Below, piece after piece: positions 33,935 to 42,069 of a stretch of 64,000 nucleotides of DNA. Position 1 is the first letter of the stretch, and each line of letters opens with the position of its first letter. The DNA is from Prochlorococcus sp. AG-347-O22 (GTDB lineage Bacteria; Cyanobacteriota; Cyanobacteriia; PCC-6307; Cyanobiaceae). A program made the translations under genes and the position numbers. The stretch spans positions 207,284-271,283 of the forward strand of contig QCCX01000001.1 of NCBI GenBank assembly GCA_003278845.1. Reading direction: 5' to 3'. The notes beneath the pieces were generated by a model. That model was not told where the DNA came from. It searched no databases and saw nothing but the letters and a program-made list of their open reading frames with translations.

Positions 33935-34237
33935 ATGGCTACCCGCCAAAACTCCACCAATGGGAAGCCTAAATCCCCCAGAATTCAAGTAGTTCTTCCA
34001 GAATTAATATGTGAGCAATTAACTATTTTAGCCGATAATGAATCTAGGACAGTAAGTAATATGGCAAAAGTGTTAATACAAGAGGGTATAAAAAAATATT
34101 TCGAAAAAGAAAGTAAATCACTTGTTTCAGAAAATAATTTAAATACTGATAAATTCAGAGATGAACTTGAAAAACAAAGCGTCAGAAGATTAAAAAGAGC
34201 TCCTCAAAGGATTAGATACTATAAAAAATCTGATTAA
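33935..34237 (+). CDS. Ribbon-helix-helix DNA-binding protein
   Basis: This is a 100-residue likely transcription factor. Residues 14-50 (PRIQVVLPELICEQLTILAD... VSNMAKVLIQEGI) fit the CopG/MetJ-type RHH fold: one beta strand that pairs in a dimer and reads DNA, then two helices. The basic start and the very basic end (RRLKRAPQRIRYYKKSD) may add DNA contacts. A divergent gene and a perfect inverted repeat upstream suggest autoregulation. It is followed, tail to tail, by ktrA. No toxin-like partner is obvious. Confidence 0.75.
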   Translation: MATRQNSTNGKPKSPRIQVVLPELICEQLTILADNESRTVSNMAKVLIQEGIKKYFEKESKSLVSENNLNTDKFRDELEKQSVRRLKRAPQRIRYYKKSD

Positions 34238-34243
34238 AAATAG

Positions 34244-34948
34244 TTAATTCTGAGGCAATTTCTGTAAATCTGCAGTTTTTCCCATCACTACCAAAATATT
34301 TCCTCTTTCCAAGATATATTTTGCAGGAGGATTAACTGTTAACTCTTCAGCAGGTCCTGCTGCAAGAACATTAACTAAATAATTTTTCCTCAAATTCAAA
34401 TCTCTCAAAGATCTTCCGATAAATTCCTCTGGAACAGTGATTTCATCTATACCAGTTTGGTTATCTAGTTCTAATCTTTCAATTAAATTTGGCCTAACTA
34501 GTTCTAAACCTAATCTCTCTCCTTGCATTCTGGAGGGAAAGACAACTTTGTCTGCGCCCACCCTTTTTAACATTTTTTCGTGCAAGTCACTCGTAGCCCT
34601 TGCTATTACTCTTTTCACTTTGCTACCTTCACTATCTTTAGCAATAAGTGTCGTAGTTATACTTGCTTCAATAGGTTCACTTATACCTACTACAACAGTA
34701 TTCATTTCAAGTATTCCTGATTCCTTCATAGACTCTTCGTCAGTGCAATCTACAACTCTAGCTTCTATAGAAGGTTCCAATTGTCTCAAATCATCAATAG
34801 CTTTTTCCGAATAATCTGCAGCCAAAACATCTGCACCATTACTTATAAGTTCTCTACAAACAGCAGTTCCAAATCTTCCAACGCCAACAACTGCAAAAGT
34901 GAGTGCTTCTTTTTCTCTCTTTTGAGACCACTGCCACCAATCAGCCAT
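34244..34948 (-). CDS. ktrA: Potassium uptake regulatory subunit, TrkA/KtrA family
   Basis: This cytosolic RCK gating subunit binds nucleotides and controls the KtrB channel. The N-terminal RCK domain has the Rossmann motif GVGRFGTAV with ADYSEKAIDDL after it. The C-terminal TrkA_C domain (about 150-230) contains EEFIGRSLRDLNLRKNYLVNV. The 234 residues match KtrA. The ATG is at 34948. It is the last gene of a three-gene run (DASS carrier, ktrB, ktrA), 17 bp after ktrB, which confirms the channel-plus-regulator pairing. Confidence 0.88.
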   Translation of the reverse strand: MADWWQWSQKREKEALTFAVVGVGRFGTAVCRELISNGADVLAADYSEKAIDDLRQLEPSIEARVVDCTDEESMKESGILEMNTVVVGISEPIEASITTTLIAKDSEGSKVKRVIARATSDLHEKMLKRVGADKVVFPSRMQGERLGLELVRPNLIERLELDNQTGIDEITVPEEFIGRSLRDLNLRKNYLVNVLAAGPAEELTVNPPAKYILERGNILVVMGKTADLQKLPQN

Positions 34949-34965
34949 AATAAACTCAGTTATTC

Positions 34966-36369
34966 CTAAACATAAAGATCAGCCCTAGGATAGCCAATTC
35001 TCTTTTGTCTATCTATTCTACTCTTATAAAGAGACTGCCAAAGTGCACTTAAAAGCAAAAGGATACCAAGTCTGCCTACAAACATTCCGACAATAAGAAT
35101 AAATTGGCCGAAATGATTTAATTTAGCAGTTAAACCGATATCAAAACCAACAGTTGCGAATGCAGATATGCAGGTGAACAGAATTTCTAGGAATGTAAAA
35201 GATTCTTTCTTAACAAACGTATTTGTTGTACTAAGCAACATTGCCATTAAAAGAACAAAAAGTAAAGACCCAACTGTAATTCCAACTGCCTTCAGAATAA
35301 CTTTATCTGAAATTAATCTATTGCTAATAATTACATCTTTCTGACCTCTTAAAGTTGATCTTGTTGCAGCCATTAAAGCAATAAATGTAGTTGTTTTTAT
35401 GCCTCCACCAGTACCTCCGGTACTTGCTCCAATAAACATCAAAGTCATTAATAACAATAGGCCAGTATCTGATATGGAGTTCAAGGAGATTGGATAATTT
35501 GTAAAGCCTGCAGTCCTTGCACTTACTGTCTCAAAGATTGATGACAATAACCCTTCAAACAAATTTAAATCATTAAAAAATTGACTATTAAGCAATGATT
35601 CAGTTATAAAGAATCCTAATGATCCGAATAATATTAGAGAAAAACTTGTCCTAATGACTAATCTGGAATGAAGGCTTAATTTTTTATAAGAAAGATTTTT
35701 TTTATTACTCCAAATATCATCAATAACCCTCCAGCCCAATCCACCCATAACAATGAGAAAAACAAAAACAATATTCACCAAATAATTTTTTCTATAGTCT
35801 TGAAGACTATTTGACATTAAAGAAAATCCTGCATTGTTATATGCAGATATGCTGTGAAAAATCGAGGACCATAGTCTTTCCCAATTATTTTGAATGTCTA
35901 CAAATCCAAAAGAATATAAAATAATTGCGCCCAAGGATATGATACTAATGGCGGTAATAGCAATGCTTTGAAAAGTTCTACCAATACCTCCAACTCCAAA
36001 TTCATCCAGAGTCTTTCCTTTGTCTAATCGAGTTCTTAACTTTGTCCCCTTTACAACAAACCCTTGAAGAAATGTTGTAATAGCCATTAATCCTAGACCA
36101 CCTGATAAAAGCATAAAAGCCAAGAAAACTTGGCCAAAGAAATTTAAATCAACACCAATATCTATTATAGTTAAGCCAGTTACGGTTATAGCAGAAGTTG
36201 ATGTGAAAAATGCTTCCCACAAACCAACCTTTGAAGATGAACATAATGGAGAACTCAAAATTAAAGTTCCAAGGCAAATAATAAAGAAACCTGTAACAAT
36301 AGTAAATTGAGGAACAGATAGCTTTTTGTAAGCATCTTTTAACTTATAAACCTTACTTGTGAATTTCAC
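34966..36369 (-). CDS. ktrB: Potassium (sodium-dependent) transporter membrane subunit, KtrB/TrkH family
   Basis: This potassium translocation subunit of the plasma membrane has 467 residues with the four membrane-pore-membrane repeats of the SKT family. The four filter segments are visible with their key Gly: TVTGLTI, NNAGFSL, RTAGFTN and ATVGFDI. In Synechocystis the KtrB homologue supports osmotic adaptation. Translation begins at GTG 36369. It is 4 bp after the DASS carrier gene and 17 bp before ktrA. Confidence 0.9.
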   Translation of the reverse strand: MKFTSKVYKLKDAYKKLSVPQFTIVTGFFIICLGTLILSSPLCSSSKVGLWEAFFTSTSAITVTGLTIIDIGVDLNFFGQVFLAFMLLSGGLGLMAITTFLQGFVVKGTKLRTRLDKGKTLDEFGVGGIGRTFQSIAITAISIISLGAIILYSFGFVDIQNNWERLWSSIFHSISAYNNAGFSLMSNSLQDYRKNYLVNIVFVFLIVMGGLGWRVIDDIWSNKKNLSYKKLSLHSRLVIRTSFSLILFGSLGFFITESLLNSQFFNDLNLFEGLLSSIFETVSARTAGFTNYPISLNSISDTGLLLLMTLMFIGASTGGTGGGIKTTTFIALMAATRSTLRGQKDVIISNRLISDKVILKAVGITVGSLLFVLLMAMLLSTTNTFVKKESFTFLEILFTCISAFATVGFDIGLTAKLNHFGQFILIVGMFVGRLGILLLLSALWQSLYKSRIDRQKRIGYPRADLYV

Positions 36370-36373
36370 TATA

Positions 36374-38182
36374 TTACCCGTAATTTAAAATTATCAATGC
36401 TGGCACAGTAAATGACATTATAAGTGTTAATCCAGCTCCGTATTTTGCGATATCAAAAAATCTATATCTTCCGGGGCCATAAACCATTAAATTTGTTTGA
36501 TAACCCATTGGAGTTAAGAAAGATTGACTTGCTCCGAATAAAACAAGCATTATTAAAGCGCTTGGAGCAATTTCTAAAACACTAGAGAATTCAATAGCAA
36601 CAGGCAAAATCAAAGCAACCGAAGCAGCATTACTTATAAATTGTGTAAGAATCACTGTAGATACAAAAATTACAACTAGGGCAAAATAAAGAGGCATTCC
36701 ATTAAGGGCAAAATTTAGATTGACTGCAATTAAATCTGCTAATCCTGTTACCTGCATAGCTACACTAAAACATGATAAAGATCCCAACAATAAAATGACA
36801 TCTAACCTAATTGATTTTTGTATCTCAGCAGGTCTTAAACATCCACAAGCAACCATGGCAATTACTGCTAAAAGGACTGAACCTACTAATGGAATATTAG
36901 AAACCGAAGGTAAAACCACCATTCCAATTGCAATTGCAATCGATATAGGTTTTTTTATCAAAAAAGGTAAATCATCTTCGAATTGATCTAAAACAAGTAA
37001 ATCATTACTGGCTTGCAATCCTCTTATTGAATCTAACGGCGCTTGCAATAATAAAACATCTCCAGCCCTTAAAACAGCTTGGCCTAATCTCTCCTGGACA
37101 GTTTGTTGACCTCTTCTCAGTGCCAAAACTGTTGCATTATGACGCTGCCTAAATCTTAATTCTCTCAAGCTTGCACCAGCCAGAGTTGAGCCAGCTGGTA
37201 AAAGAGCTTCAAATGTTTTTGTACCTTCGTCATCTGAGAAAATATTAGCTCCGTCAAAAGATGTTTTATTTTCTCCTAACAGAATGGTATGTTCCTGCTG
37301 AAGCCTAAATAAGTCTGCCCTTGTGACACGAATTATTAATCTATCATCAGGTTCAATCTTTATATCAGCCAATGGTGGAAGAATAACTTTTCCATTTCGT
37401 TGCAATTCGAGAACATCAACATCAAATCTTCTTTGCAATCTACTATTCCTTACAGATTGTCCAACTAATTCTGAAGTAGAGGGAATAGTAACTTCAGTAA
37501 AGTATATATTCATATCCCCATTTTTAATAAACTCCTTATCTCTCCCTCTGTCTGGCAAAAGCACGTCAGAAACGATGATCATATAGGTTGTACCTATAAG
37601 CCACACAGGAATTCCAATTGAAGTCAGACTAAATAATTCCAAAGCTCCATAACCTAATTGTTGACTAATATCACTTACAAGAAGATTTACCGAACTACCT
37701 AATAATGTCAGAGTTCCACCTAGTAAAGTCGCAAAAGAAAGAGGTAATAAAACTTTTGATGGCGATATATTTCTCCGCTCGCACCAACCTTCAATTAAAG
37801 GTAACAAGGATGCTACTACTGGAGTATTAGGGACAATCCCGGATATTGGAGCAATCAAAAAAGCGATTAAAGAAATTAATTTCCTTGGCGTTCTAATACT
37901 TTCAGAAGAAATCAATTCTCTTACTCTATCTAAGGCACCACTTTTGAACAATGCAGAGGAAACGGCAAATAAACCCATAAGGGTGATTAAGGAGGGACTT
38001 CCAAATCCAGCTAAAGCTTTTTCAGGAGAAAGAACCCCTGTAGCTATAAATATTCCAACACATAACAAACCAGTCAATTCTGGCGCAATAGTATTTTTGA
38101 TAAACAAAATTATTGACATTATTAAAACAACTACCGTTATTAACGCATCAAAATTATTACTAACTACCGAAATTAGATTCAT
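36374..38182 (-). CDS. DASS/SLC13-type carrier with central TrkA_C domains
   Basis: This 602-residue membrane transporter of the divalent anion:sodium symporter family probably moves sulfate or dicarboxylates, but the substrate is not shown by the sequence. The N- and C-terminal halves hold the transport repeats, with VPNTPVVASLLPL and QFISNAASVALILPVAI (the S/T-N-A/T-P or N-A-A type helix breaks). Two cytosolic TrkA_C domains (about 220-300 and 310-390; SRLQRRFDVDVLELQRNG, LRFRQRHNATVLALRRGQ) sit between them. It is the first gene of an operon with ktrB and ktrA. Confidence 0.85.
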   Translation of the reverse strand: MNLISVVSNNFDALITVVVLIMSIILFIKNTIAPELTGLLCVGIFIATGVLSPEKALAGFGSPSLITLMGLFAVSSALFKSGALDRVRELISSESIRTPRKLISLIAFLIAPISGIVPNTPVVASLLPLIEGWCERRNISPSKVLLPLSFATLLGGTLTLLGSSVNLLVSDISQQLGYGALELFSLTSIGIPVWLIGTTYMIIVSDVLLPDRGRDKEFIKNGDMNIYFTEVTIPSTSELVGQSVRNSRLQRRFDVDVLELQRNGKVILPPLADIKIEPDDRLIIRVTRADLFRLQQEHTILLGENKTSFDGANIFSDDEGTKTFEALLPAGSTLAGASLRELRFRQRHNATVLALRRGQQTVQERLGQAVLRAGDVLLLQAPLDSIRGLQASNDLLVLDQFEDDLPFLIKKPISIAIAIGMVVLPSVSNIPLVGSVLLAVIAMVACGCLRPAEIQKSIRLDVILLLGSLSCFSVAMQVTGLADLIAVNLNFALNGMPLYFALVVIFVSTVILTQFISNAASVALILPVAIEFSSVLEIAPSALIMLVLFGASQSFLTPMGYQTNLMVYGPGRYRFFDIAKYGAGLTLIMSFTVPALIILNYG

Positions 38183-38231
38183 ATGAAACTTATTTAACTC
38201 AATATACCCAAAAACAATATTTCAAAAAAGT

Positions 38232-39425
38232 TTATTTAAAATTATCTTTTTTAAGAAACTTTTTAAAAATAGAATTTTTTTGGAATATCCATGAAGATGC
38301 AGATTTTAAGCTTTCTGTAATATCAGGCAACTTGGAAGCATATATAAGTCTTCTTGCCTCAAAAGCCAATTTCCCAGATAAAGTAATCCCAAGCCCAGAA
38401 ATTGAAGCTTCTCCTATTCCTAAGCTAATCATTTCACCATTGTCTTTAAATTCAAAGGGTAAAGGATCCTTTCCTTTAATTAAAAGTTCTAAATTATTAG
38501 CCAGATGATTTCCTTCTTGCATAGCGACCTGAGCAGTTATGGGCAAATCTTCCATTCCTTCAATAACTGAAATATCGCCAATAGCAAAACAGTTTTTATA
38601 TTTTTCTATCTGCAAATTATTATTAACTAAAATTCGTCCAAATTTTTTTGTTATTTGATCAGTTTCTAAATAAGACAAATTAGGTTTAACACCTGCAGTC
38701 CAAATAACAATATCTTTATCCAAGGAAGTTATTCCAATCTCACTAGAAATACTAATCTTAGTTTCTGAGACTTCTTTAACTATGGAATTCAAAAGAACTT
38801 TGATTTTTCTTTTTTCTAATGCCTTCTCTGCTTGTTCTCTATTAAAAATTTTGTTTTTATTGAGGATTTCGTTTGATTTTTCTATTACATTAATTTCAAA
38901 TTGGTCTTTAAATATATCTTTAATTTTGCAGGCCAACTCGATGCCAGAGGGACCACCTCCAACTATGAATAACTTTTTATGCAACGCAATATCTTGTGAT
39001 TTTTTTAAAAAAGAATTTAATTTATTTAGATCTTGAACATCATTAAAAAAATAACAATTTTCATCTACACCTTCTACAAAAGAACTATTTGGAATAGATC
39101 CTGTACAGATAACAAGATACTGATAACTTAATTTTAAATCATCACTAAATTCAAGAATATTTTCTTTGAAAGAAATCTTGGTTAAACAATTTCTTAAAAA
39201 AGTTATACCCGCATCAGAAAAAATATTTGCAAATTTTGGGGTGGCTTCCCAACTTCTTATTTCTTTACTTAAAACTTCGTACATTAAAGGTTTAAATATA
39301 AAGTTAGTTTCAGAATCAACCACAAGAATCGGTAAAGAAGGATTAAAATTCTTTAAATTCAAAGCAAATGTCATACCTGCAAAACCTGCTCCAACTATTA
39401 CTATTGGTTTTTGTATTGATTTCAT
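38232..39425 (-). CDS. Type II NAD(P)H dehydrogenase (NDH-2)
   Basis: This is a single-subunit FAD enzyme that passes electrons from NAD(P)H to quinone without pumping protons. The FAD motif GAGFAGM is near residue 12 and the second, NAD(P)H-binding motif GGGPSGIELA near residue 152. CFAIGDI lies near the end of the FAD domain, and ITAQVAMQEGNHLANNL follows as in the NDH-2 family. Length 397. It may set plastoquinone redox. It is divergent from cysH. The ATG is at 39425. Confidence 0.87.
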   Translation of the reverse strand: MKSIQKPIVIVGAGFAGMTFALNLKNFNPSLPILVVDSETNFIFKPLMYEVLSKEIRSWEATPKFANIFSDAGITFLRNCLTKISFKENILEFSDDLKLSYQYLVICTGSIPNSSFVEGVDENCYFFNDVQDLNKLNSFLKKSQDIALHKKLFIVGGGPSGIELACKIKDIFKDQFEINVIEKSNEILNKNKIFNREQAEKALEKRKIKVLLNSIVKEVSETKISISSEIGITSLDKDIVIWTAGVKPNLSYLETDQITKKFGRILVNNNLQIEKYKNCFAIGDISVIEGMEDLPITAQVAMQEGNHLANNLELLIKGKDPLPFEFKDNGEMISLGIGEASISGLGITLSGKLAFEARRLIYASKLPDITESLKSASSWIFQKNSIFKKFLKKDNFK

Positions 39426-39520
39426 TAGAGAAATATTGTTATGCGTAAATGTATTATTAAACTATACGAATAATTTTTAAATTGAGCGAAATAAAATTAA
39501 ACTCATAATCAAACTGAAGA

Positions 39521-40243
39521 ATGATTGAAAAAATCCACAAAGATATTCAAACTAACTTGAGGAAATATAATCAAGAGATTGTAGAATTGAAGCCTCAAGG
39601 AATGCTTACATGGGGTTATGAAAAGTTTGATAATCAATTTGCTATTACAACAAGTTTTGGTATACAGTCATCAGTCCTTTTAGATATGGTCAATAAATTA
39701 TCTCTACAAAAAAAAATCAAAATATTTTGGATAGATACAGGTTACCTTCCTCCAGAAACATACCAATACGCTGAAAAGCTAATTGATAATTTATCCTTAG
39801 AAGTTGAAGTTCTGCAAAGTGAATTATCTCCAGCAAGAATGGAGGCTAAATACGGAAAACTTTGGGAAACAAAAAAAGAGACTGATTTAGATAAGTATCA
39901 TGAATTGAGAAAGATAAAACCTTTAGAAAATGGTCTAAAAAAATATGATATTTTCTGCTGGGCTAGCGGTGTTAGATCAAATCAAACAGAAAATAGAAAC
40001 AAAATGAAGTTCATAGACGTAATTCGTCAAAGACTCTCTTTAAGACCTTTATTAAATTGGACAAATAAAGATATTTTTTATTACATGGAAGAGAATAATT
40101 TACCTGCCCATCCACTTTTTATCAAAGGTTACTCTTCTGTAGGAGATTGGCACTCAAGCAGTCCCGATGGTATTGAAACAAAGGGCAGAGATACAAGATT
40201 TGGAGGAATTAAACAAGAATGTGGCATACACACTAATAATTAA
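39521..40243 (+). CDS. cysH: Phosphoadenylyl-sulfate reductase
   Basis: CysH reduces PAPS to sulfite with thioredoxin. Motifs include the PP-loop-type TTSFGIQSSVLLDM, FWIDTGYLPPETY, the RKIKPL block and the C-terminal catalytic ECGIH. The double-Cys motif before RKxxPL is absent (YHELRKIKPL instead), so no 4Fe-4S cluster is expected. This is the E. coli-like PAPS enzyme rather than the plant-like APS enzyme. The 240 residues are normal. It joins cysK in sulfur assimilation. coaX follows after 15 bp. Confidence 0.92.
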   Translation: MIEKIHKDIQTNLRKYNQEIVELKPQGMLTWGYEKFDNQFAITTSFGIQSSVLLDMVNKLSLQKKIKIFWIDTGYLPPETYQYAEKLIDNLSLEVEVLQSELSPARMEAKYGKLWETKKETDLDKYHELRKIKPLENGLKKYDIFCWASGVRSNQTENRNKMKFIDVIRQRLSLRPLLNWTNKDIFYYMEENNLPAHPLFIKGYSSVGDWHSSSPDGIETKGRDTRFGGIKQECGIHTNN

Positions 40244-40258
40244 ATTGATCATAGAAGA

Positions 40259-40954
40259 ATGGTCTCAGATATAAATTTTTTATTAGTAGGCAATAGCAGG
40301 CTTCATTGGGCAAAATATTCTAAAAATCAATCTAAATTCTTCCATACCAACAAAGAGCAAAAAGTTCCCGGAAATATAGATCTTGATCAATTAATTTGGG
40401 CTTCTGTGGGAAAACTACCCAATTTTTTGCTGAAAAAAGAAAATGAAATAAAAACCAAAGATATCCAATTATCAAATCTTCCTGATTATTTTGGAGTTGA
40501 TAGAGCTCTTGCCTGTATTGCCGCTTTGAAAAATATTAAAAATCCTTTCAAAAAAGATTTGCTAATTGCAGATTTTGGAACAATATTATCAATAACAAAA
40601 TTGAATTCGAATGGCTGTATTATTGGAGGTCAACTGCTTCCAGGTTTTCTAACACAATTAAAATCAATGGAACAAAATACAAAAAATCTTAAAGTTCCCA
40701 AAAAATATGATATTCCCGTCAAAGATTTTTTAATTACTACAGAAGAAGCAATCTTAAAAGGAGTAAGCAATTCTCTTACTGGCGTGATTAATAGTTTATT
40801 TAATCCAGAAAAGGATATTTTACTAATCTGTGGAGGAGACTCTCAATTACTCACAAAATCTCTTAATGCTCAAAAAGAAAATATTATCAATACTCCTAAT
40901 TTAGTTATGGAGGGGATGATTATTCACCACCTGTCCATAAAAAAATTAGCTTAA
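40259..40954 (+). CDS. coaX: Type III pantothenate kinase
   Basis: This enzyme makes 4'-phosphopantothenate, the first step of CoA synthesis. The protein has 231 residues and the ASKHA-kinase layout: LLVGNSRLHWAK, YFGVDRALACIAAL, ADFGTILSITKL and IIGGQLLPGF. The usual first-motif Asp of D-x-G-N-T is replaced here (VGNSRLHW), a pattern I associate with cyanobacterial CoaX. The gene follows cysH by 15 bp. Its 3' end overlaps the convergent peroxiredoxin gene by 9 bp. Confidence 0.83.
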   Translation: MVSDINFLLVGNSRLHWAKYSKNQSKFFHTNKEQKVPGNIDLDQLIWASVGKLPNFLLKKENEIKTKDIQLSNLPDYFGVDRALACIAALKNIKNPFKKDLLIADFGTILSITKLNSNGCIIGGQLLPGFLTQLKSMEQNTKNLKVPKKYDIPVKDFLITTEEAILKGVSNSLTGVINSLFNPEKDILLICGGDSQLLTKSLNAQKENIINTPNLVMEGMIIHHLSIKKLA

Positions 40955-41413
40955 CCCAAGGTCTGCAATTATATGATCAGCCATTATTGCTGCTTTTACC
41001 TTTAAGTAAATTTTTTCAATGTTACCTTCAGTATCAATTAAAAAAGTATTTCTCATCATTCCCATATATTCTTTTCCCATGAATTTCTTAAGTCCATAGC
41101 TATCGTAATCAGAAGAAACTTTGAAAGGTTCAGGATCAGTTAAAAGAATAAAGGGTAAATTAAATTTTTCTATAAACTTCTGATGAGAGGATGCATTATC
41201 TTTGCTAATACCAAGCACAACAATATTATTTTTTTGGAGTAGATCCCAATTCTCTTTAAAATTACATGCTTCTTTAGTACATCCTGGAGTATTATCTTTT
41301 GGATAAAAATATAGTATTATTCTTTTACCTTTAAAATCACTTAGAGAAACTTCTTTCTCAAAAGAATCTTTTAATTTAAATCCTGGTGCTTTGTCGCCAA
41401 CCTTAAGAGCCAT
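40946..41413 (-). CDS. bcp: Thioredoxin-dependent peroxiredoxin (Bcp/PrxQ)
   Basis: This thiol peroxidase reduces hydrogen peroxide and lipid peroxides, using thioredoxin. The peroxidatic Cys and the resolving Cys five residues later are seen in TPGCTKEACNF, the Bcp/PrxQ mark. Other marks are FYPKDNTPG and RNTFLIDTEG. I chose ATG 41413 (155 residues, MALKVGDKAPGF), the normal family start; the frame to 41449 adds twelve residues that are not family-like. It is head to head with the PPTase gene. Confidence 0.92.
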   Translation of the reverse strand: MALKVGDKAPGFKLKDSFEKEVSLSDFKGKRIILYFYPKDNTPGCTKEACNFKENWDLLQKNNIVVLGISKDNASSHQKFIEKFNLPFILLTDPEPFKVSSDYDSYGLKKFMGKEYMGMMRNTFLIDTEGNIEKIYLKVKAAIMADHIIADLGLS

Positions 41414-42069
41414 TGAAATTATTAAATGTGTATGAATATAAAATACCAAAAATTTGGTTTTATGAGATTAAAGGTGTGCAAGATGTCGCAACTGTAGAAG
41501 AAATTAAAACTGCAAAAAAACTCACAAATTCAAGATCAAAGATTTTCTTAGAAACAAGAGCTTATTTGCGAAAATCACTTGCAACACTGTTTAATTTAGA
41601 CCCCCTAGAAATTCCAATTAATGCTCATCCTGGAGAACCTCCAAGTTTACCCTCTGGAATGGGAAATATCAGTTTAAGTCATTGTAAAGATGCCGTTACT
41701 ATAGTCTGGCATAAAGGAAAAATAGGGATAGATATTGAGAGAACAGATAGAGATTTTAACTATTTAAAATTTGCAGAAAAATATTTTTTTCATACCAATA
41801 AATCAATCCATAATAATTATTTGACAAAAAATATGATATTAAATCAATGGTGTGCCGTTGAAGCGGCTATAAAATGGGATCATGGGAAATTAGCTCAAGA
41901 CATTAACCATTGGCATTTTTTTGAAAAGCCAAAAAAGTTAATTCATCATAAGAAAAACATACATTTAAATTATTCACAGATTAACTTCCATAATTGGACT
42001 ATCGCTTTAGCCTACGAAGAAAAAACTTCTTTTAATCCTGAGATTATTTGTTGTTCGAAGAATTTTTAG
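41413..42069 (+). CDS. 4'-phosphopantetheinyl transferase (Sfp type)
   Basis: This enzyme moves phosphopantetheine from CoA to acyl carrier proteins. The Sfp-type motifs are seen: NISLSHCKDAVTIVW, GIDIERTDRDF (metal-binding D-x-E) and WCAVEAAIKW (W-x-x-K/V-E-A). Length is about 218 residues from TTG 41413, or 213 from GTG 41428. The first start overlaps the start codon of bcp. CoA synthesis (coaX) lies just upstream, so CoA making and CoA use are close, though on different transcripts. Confidence 0.85.
   Translation: MKLLNVYEYKIPKIWFYEIKGVQDVATVEEIKTAKKLTNSRSKIFLETRAYLRKSLATLFNLDPLEIPINAHPGEPPSLPSGMGNISLSHCKDAVTIVWHKGKIGIDIERTDRDFNYLKFAEKYFFHTNKSIHNNYLTKNMILNQWCAVEAAIKWDHGKLAQDINHWHFFEKPKKLIHHKKNIHLNYSQINFHNWTIALAYEEKTSFNPEIICCSKNF

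Noticed and set aside
33213..34237. Toxin-antitoxin pair (RHH plus divergent protein)
   Set aside because: The genes are divergent rather than in tandem, and the partner has no toxin-like motif, so the evidence does not reach that call.
37323..37586. Plus-strand readings within the DASS, KtrA and other minus-strand genes
   Set aside because: They are frame shadows of strongly supported genes, without motifs or sensible composition.
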